Notes under the pieces: generated by a model | Databases searched by the model: none | What the model saw: the letters and a program-made list of their open reading frames with translations, nothing else | What the model was told of the DNA's origin: nothing | In this document: positions 61,106 to 64,000 of the stretch, one piece after another | Layout: every line of letters starts with the position of its first letter | Numbering within the stretch: position 1 is the stretch's first letter | Made by a program: the position numbers and the translations under genes | NCBI RefSeq assembly: GCF_014836415.1 | Contig: NZ_JACSQY010000004.1 | Location: 48,294-112,293, forward strand | Direction: 5' to 3' | DNA: 64,000 bases | Source: Sporosarcina gallistercoris | GTDB lineage: Bacteria > Bacillota > Bacilli > Bacillales_A > Planococcaceae

Positions 61106-61918
61106 TTATTTAATTGTTGAAGCGGGTTCCAATATAAACTTCTCAAGCGTATGGAGTACACCTTCATCATTGTTGGTCTTAGTGATATAATCAGCGACAC
61201 TTTTCAATGCCTCAACTCCATTTCCCATTGCTACACCTAAACCGGCTGTCGTAATGAGTTCAAAATCATTATGGTTATCGCCTATTCCAATTATTTCAGA
61301 CTGCTGGATTCCAAGTTGTTTTGCTAAGTAAAGTAACGCAGTCCCTTTATTCGCTTCAGGGTCCGTGACTTCCAAGTAATTCGGTTTGGATTTCGCAATA
61401 TGTGCTTCCGAACCGAATTCTCGGTGTAACTCGATTTGCAAGCCTTCCAAATACATTGGTTCTCCAATGAACAACACTTTTGTGAATCCCCTGTCCGTAA
61501 GGCTGCTTAAATCGTCCACGACAGTATAGGACACGTTGCTTTCCCTTGCATAGTTCTGAATCTCTTCATTGTCTTCATCTACATAGACAATATCGTCTTG
61601 GTACACTTGAATGTGCACCTGATGCTTTTCTGAAAACTCAATGAGCCGTTCTGAGATCTTTTTAGAGACTGGTCGTTCGAACCAAATCTTTTTCTCATCT
61701 ACGTCTTTGATGACTGCCCCTTGGTACGTGATGAGCGGGACATTCAAGTTCAGCTGTTGGGCAAACTTTTTTGCAGAAGGAAACATGCGCCCCGTCGCGA
61801 GTGTTACTATTACGCCGCTTTCAACTACCTGACGTATCGCAGTGATTGTATGAGGCGTAATCTCCAATTGATCCGTCAATAGTGTTCCATCGAGGTCGAT
61901 CGCTACTAATTTATACAT
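61106..61918 (-). CDS. Cof-type HAD-IIB family phosphatase
   Basis: A 270-residue HAD hydrolase. Motif I is AIDLDGTLL, motif II TLATGRM, the Lys is in NKGTALLYLAKQLG and motif IV is GIGDNHNDFELI. The type IIB cap lies between motifs II and III. These enzymes dephosphorylate sugar phosphates or cofactors such as FMN or PLP; the target is not evident. AAGGAGAAG lies before the ATG at 61918. Confidence 0.9.
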   Translation of the reverse strand: MYKLVAIDLDGTLLTDQLEITPHTITAIRQVVESGVIVTLATGRMFPSAKKFAQQLNLNVPLITYQGAVIKDVDEKKIWFERPVSKKISERLIEFSEKHQVHIQVYQDDIVYVDEDNEEIQNYARESNVSYTVVDDLSSLTDRGFTKVLFIGEPMYLEGLQIELHREFGSEAHIAKSKPNYLEVTDPEANKGTALLYLAKQLGIQQSEIIGIGDNHNDFELITTAGLGVAMGNGVEALKSVADYITKTNNDEGVLHTLEKFILEPASTIK

Positions 61919-61966
61919 AAAACTTCTCCTTTACCACTTAACGAATTCCTAAAATCTCCAAATTCT

Positions 61967-62587
61967 TCATTGAAGACCTTCAAACAATAACACCCTTGCT
62001 GGAGATGCGTCCGTACCTACTAACTTAAGAGGAGCTGCAACCATGAAGTAGTCCCCTTGTTCCACTTCTTTCAACCGAAGTCCTTCAATGATAATGATGT
62101 CACTTGCAAATAACGTTTTGTGAGTCGGATGTCCTTCTTGGCTTCTTTCAATTCCAAGCGCATCGATTCCGATTCCGCGTATGCCAATTTCAGCGAGATA
62201 CTCCGCACCATCAGCCGCCAAGTAAACGAAGTCAAAATCAAATTGTTCTTCAAAAGAGTTCTTTGTCTTCAATAAAACAAAATCGTTCTTCTCAAGGTTG
62301 AATCCTTCCAAGTCTGCTTTTGTAACTCCGGACCCGACAGTTGTTACATCGATCACTTTACATGGTCCGACAAGATTGGTTAGCGGAAGCGTCTCAAAGG
62401 TATCACCTTCTACAACCATATGAAGCGGTGCATCAATGTGAGTACCCGTGTGCACATCCAATTCCAAGCGCGTTTCTGTAACGTAGCCATTGGTCACCCG
62501 TTTCAATTCAGGCTGCTTTTCCGGCTTGTTTTTATAGACCGTCATTCCCTCATAAATTGAACTCGTTACATCATACATTTTCATCAT
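61967..62587 (-). CDS. Cyclase family protein (kynurenine formamidase-like metal hydrolase)
   Basis: About 206 residues. The Cyclase family signature HTGTHIDAPLHMV (about 45-57) supplies the metal ligands HxxxHxD, and GVTKADLEGF, FVYLAADGAEYLAE and RGIGIDALGIERS complete the fold. Members hydrolyse N-formylkynurenine or cyclic amides and lactones. No kynurenine genes adjoin, so the substrate is open. GGTGG lies about 8 nt before the ATG at 62587; the next ATGs at 62584 and 62578 are possible. It lies 49 nt upstream of the Cof-type gene, probably co-transcribed with it. Confidence 0.85.
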   Translation of the reverse strand: MMKMYDVTSSIYEGMTVYKNKPEKQPELKRVTNGYVTETRLELDVHTGTHIDAPLHMVVEGDTFETLPLTNLVGPCKVIDVTTVGSGVTKADLEGFNLEKNDFVLLKTKNSFEEQFDFDFVYLAADGAEYLAEIGIRGIGIDALGIERSQEGHPTHKTLFASDIIIIEGLRLKEVEQGDYFMVAAPLKLVGTDASPARVLLFEGLQ

Positions 62588-62684
62588 TAACGACCACCCA
62601 TTCATTATTAGATTCTATACAAACTATACCGTCTCCCTTGCACATTCGCCATCTACCTGTTTTAAGGAACCCCATTTTCAGATG

Positions 62685-62722
62685 AAAAAGCCTGAGTCAC
62701 CATAGTAATCAGGCTCAGGCTG
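62685..62722 (-). terminator. Terminator of the hxlA-hxlB operon
   Basis: AGCCTGAG pairs with CTCAGGCT around a 17-nt loop on the minus strand, with five T following, 11 nt after hxlB. Confidence 0.75.
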
Positions 62723-62732
62723 TTCAACACTT

Positions 62733-63287
62733 CTATTCTAAATTCGCGTGACGACCGTACATAATATCAGAGTGCGAGTCACTTTTCTCCATCACACACA
62801 AAATGAGACCATCGTAGAACAAGAGTAGCGCTTGTTCAAACAGTGAGCCCATTGGCTGAATGGATATTCCACTTGCGCTATGTGCTTTCGATTGAGCAGG
62901 AATTTCGATTGTATGATCCGCCAACTTTCCTATTGTTGAGGACGGATTGGTTGTAACAGCTGCAATCGTTGCGCCGATGCTTTTAGCTTTCTCTGTCATC
63001 GCAACCAAGCTACCCGTTTCGCCCGATCCAGTGCCTACAATGAAGAGATCCTCGGCTTCCAAGTTAGGAGTTACGGTTTCGCCTACAACGTATGCTTCAA
63101 GGCCGATATGCATCATACGCATCACAAATGCTTTGGCCATAAAACCAGAACGTCCTCCACCTGCTACGAAAATCTTATTCGCGTGAAGAATGGTGTCGGC
63201 TAAGTTTTCAGTGTCTCCGTCATTCATAAGTGAGAGGGTACGTTTCAGTTCATCCAGTATTTCCTGTGTGTAGGCAGTTGCGTTCAT
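62733..63287 (-). CDS. hxlB: 6-phospho-3-hexuloisomerase
   Basis: A 184-residue SIS-domain isomerase: FVAGGGRSGFMAKAFVMR (about 40-57), IVGTGSGETGSLVAM (about 83-97) and the C-terminal SLFEQALLLFYDGLIL are family hallmarks. It converts hexulose-6-phosphate to fructose-6-phosphate in the ribulose monophosphate pathway. The start follows the hxlA stop by a single base, so translation is coupled. Confidence 0.94.
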   Translation of the reverse strand: MNATAYTQEILDELKRTLSLMNDGDTENLADTILHANKIFVAGGGRSGFMAKAFVMRMMHIGLEAYVVGETVTPNLEAEDLFIVGTGSGETGSLVAMTEKAKSIGATIAAVTTNPSSTIGKLADHTIEIPAQSKAHSASGISIQPMGSLFEQALLLFYDGLILCVMEKSDSHSDIMYGRHANLE

Positions 63288-63288
63288 A

Positions 63289-63930
63289 TTATACGAACGC
63301 GCCTTGTTCGATCATCTGTTTGATTTGTTGCGCTGCTGCTTTCTTATCTTCTTTGCCAGTGATTCCGCCACCTACAATAATGAGATCCGGTTGAGCTTGG
63401 ATCACTTGTGGAAGTGTTTCTAGCTTAATCCCACCGGCGATTGCCGTTTTTGCATTTTTTACAACGCTCTTTATCGTACGGAGGTCTTCAAATGAATCTT
63501 TTCCTTCCGCTTGGAGATCATACCCTGTGTGGACACAAATGTAATCTGCACCCAACTGATCGAGCTCTGCAGCACGTGTTTTAATATCTTTGACTGCAAT
63601 CATATCAACCAAAATCTGCTTACCAAGTTTTTTAGCTTCTTCGACAGCGCCGCGAATGGACGAATCTTCTGCTTGAGCAAGAATGGTTACGATATCCGCT
63701 CCAGCTTCAGAAGCATTCCCAACTTCATATCCTGCTGCGTCCATGATTTTCACATCTGCGAGAACTTCCAAATCAGGAAAGGCCGCTTTGACTTCTTTCA
63801 CTGCAGCGAGTCCTTCTTTGTTGATAACTGGAGTTCCGATTTCTACGATATCGATAAATTCTCCAACTTCTTTAACGACTTGGATTGCTCCCGGGATGTC
63901 GACAAGATCCAATGCTAATTGTAATTTCAT
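63289..63930 (-). CDS. hxlA: 3-hexulose-6-phosphate synthase
   Basis: A 213-residue TIM-barrel of the OMP decarboxylase superfamily: LQLALDLVD, EIGTPVINKEG, ADVKIMDAAGYE (metal and catalytic Asp-x-Lys-x-x-Asp) and IAGGIKLETLP. It condenses formaldehyde with ribulose-5-phosphate, the first step of the RuMP pathway, used by bacilli mainly to detoxify formaldehyde. AAAGGAG precedes the ATG at 63930. Only 70 nt of upstream DNA is in the window, so its promoter and any HxlR site cannot be fully judged. Confidence 0.95.
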   Translation of the reverse strand: MKLQLALDLVDIPGAIQVVKEVGEFIDIVEIGTPVINKEGLAAVKEVKAAFPDLEVLADVKIMDAAGYEVGNASEAGADIVTILAQAEDSSIRGAVEEAKKLGKQILVDMIAVKDIKTRAAELDQLGADYICVHTGYDLQAEGKDSFEDLRTIKSVVKNAKTAIAGGIKLETLPQVIQAQPDLIIVGGGITGKEDKKAAAQQIKQMIEQGAFV

Positions 63931-64000
63931 ATATTTGTTCTCCTTTTATATGTTTTTTCAGTGCTCACTCAGTGTAAATCTATAGTTATCCTTTGAGAAG

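Overview
The window reads as chromosomal DNA of a low-to-moderate GC Bacillales bacterium, most likely a Planococcaceae member of the Sporosarcina type. The evidence is strong AGGAGG-type ribosome sites, frequent GTG and TTG starts, many hairpin terminators with T-runs, candidate CcpA, PurR and SigB sites, and many Bacillus-type families (YfkAB, the CsbB/GtrA/YfhO trio, YdaJ-like GH8 next to a diguanylate cyclase, HxlA/HxlB, IS1182). The genus is inferred. I saw no rRNA, tRNA or CRISPR array.

1-7.7 kb: a histidine phosphatase; a lipoprotein MsrA followed by a cytosine-deaminase-like amidohydrolase whose catalytic residues look replaced; a Rieske oxygenase divergent from an NCS2 nucleobase permease over a PurR-box-like palindrome; a membrane-anchored FAD oxidoreductase with a small membrane partner.

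7.9-22.3 kb: an accessory region, nearly all on the minus strand, made of GNAT acetyltransferases, small membrane proteins, DUF proteins (DUF3885, DUF5071) and several decayed genes. An acyl-CoA ligase plus Acr1-like reductase pair sits inside it (16.5-19.0 kb).

22.3-31.7 kb: an ECF sigma factor with its membrane anti-sigma partner, an S66 peptidase, a TipA-type MerR regulator, a diguanylate cyclase with a GH8-like protein, an AAE-type transporter and an MFS exporter.

31.8-49.2 kb: DUF2207 protein; a HAD, WYL-type regulator and MATE run; formaldehyde-dehydrogenase-like ADH; MOSC protein; CoA-transferase; csbB-gtrA-yfhO-like wall polymer glycosylation genes; YfkAB radical SAM protein; guanine deaminase; CPA1 antiporter.

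49.4-64 kb: a DinB protein; an MBOAT/DHHW O-acetylation pair; a dead, internally deleted IS1182 copy between two GTTGATT-ended repeats; a sialic acid catabolism cluster (nanE, nanA, SSS transporter, ROK kinase, RpiR regulator) with a promoter and a near-perfect cre; an HxlR regulator divergent from a Gfo/Idh oxidoreductase; a Cof-type phosphatase, a cyclase-family protein, and the RuMP formaldehyde-fixation pair hxlA-hxlB at the right edge.

The most noteworthy items are the Rieske/NCS2 module with its candidate purine operator, the acyl activation/reduction pair, the amidohydrolase with an altered active site, and two gene-end arrays of about 20-nt repeats, one of which runs into a coding sequence.
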